From assembly GCA_026413225.1 (NCBI GenBank), contig CM048555.1, positions 77,507,785-77,571,784 of the forward strand: a stretch of DNA of 64,000 bases, in the 5' to 3' direction. Under the pieces are notes generated by a model that worked only from the letters and a program-made list of their open reading frames with translations, was not told the DNA's origin and did not search any database. The translations under genes were made by a program, and so were the position numbers. Origin of the DNA: Otis tarda. Taxonomy: Eukaryota; Chordata; Aves; Otidiformes; Otididae. Positions 63,721 to 64,000 of the stretch are shown here, one piece after another (position 1 is the stretch's first letter; the number at the start of each line of letters is the position of its first letter).

Positions 63721-64000
63721 TGACAATGTCAAGTAAACAACAAATTTTTTTTTATCTCCGTGTAAATATATAAAAATGGAAAGGGGAAATTGCCCTGGGA
63801 AAGAGTCTCTTTTCTACCCATTCATCACTGTGTTAAGCTTGTCTTCATGCAATGAAAGAAATCCCTTAAAGTGTTGAACAGGGTTGCTAACGACAATGGT
63901 ATAGGATTTATGGCCAGGTATTGACAGGAAGCACTAAAAATATCTAAAGCTGCAAGTGATTTATGAGGCATCATTCCCCAGCCACTGCAAATGCAATTTA

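Larger units (their letters stand above)
57811..64000. other. AT-rich desert, no gene seen
   Basis: No recognisable exon or named repeat. Homopolymer tracts lie near 61.36, 62.30 and 63.42 kb. Two parts with enhancer-like texture, a palindrome, a CpG-containing motif cluster and a short duplication are listed separately. Confidence 0.45.

Overview
The window looks like an AT-rich gene desert from a bird. The main evidence is CR1 LINEs whose 3' ends carry the (ATTCTATG)n-type tail seen in birds and reptiles. Three 1.14-kb LTRs, probably of an ERVL-like avian retrovirus family, point the same way. I found no host exon set, rRNA, tRNA, CRISPR array or bacterial-style operon. Nearly all open frames are short, AT-rich and unrecognisable, or lie inside repeats. 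Species and chromosome cannot be told from the sequence alone.

Layout. 1-7.0 kb: unannotated AT-rich DNA. 7.03-7.6 kb: an old CR1 fragment. 10.04-11.17 kb: the oldest-looking solo LTR. 11.2-33.6 kb: desert holding a perfect 14-bp-arm hairpin (12.86 kb), a purine-rich tract (13.4 kb) and a decayed coding-like block on the minus strand (25.5-25.9 kb). 31.74 kb: an orphan LTR terminus beside a small hairpin. 33.67-34.2 kb: a minus-strand coding-like block with a tyrosine-recombinase-like H-x-x-R...Y pattern, perhaps a Crypton-type relic. 41.26-41.99 kb: an unidentified block of richer composition. 42.68-43.82 kb and 50.95-52.10 kb: two younger-looking solo LTRs. 44.02-44.17 kb: a short CR1 tail. 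47.7-48.3 kb: an old LINE piece that appears to carry the C-terminal part of the CR1 ORF1 esterase. 57.15-57.81 kb: a fairly young CR1 3' end with a long open reverse-transcriptase-protein C-terminus. AT-rich blocks dense in homeodomain-type motifs (about 44.9-45.6, 48.5-49.3, 58.7-59.2 and 60.4-61.3 kb) are candidate conserved non-coding elements.

How it fits together. No genes work together here. The content is a record of insertion: LINEs and solo LTRs in a non-coding background that may hold regulatory elements for a distant gene. All three solo LTRs and the orphan terminus lie in the same orientation (sense on the minus strand). Each full LTR has its own exact 5-bp target-site duplication, so each is a separate insertion. 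Family names are from memory of motif and protein patterns, without any search.
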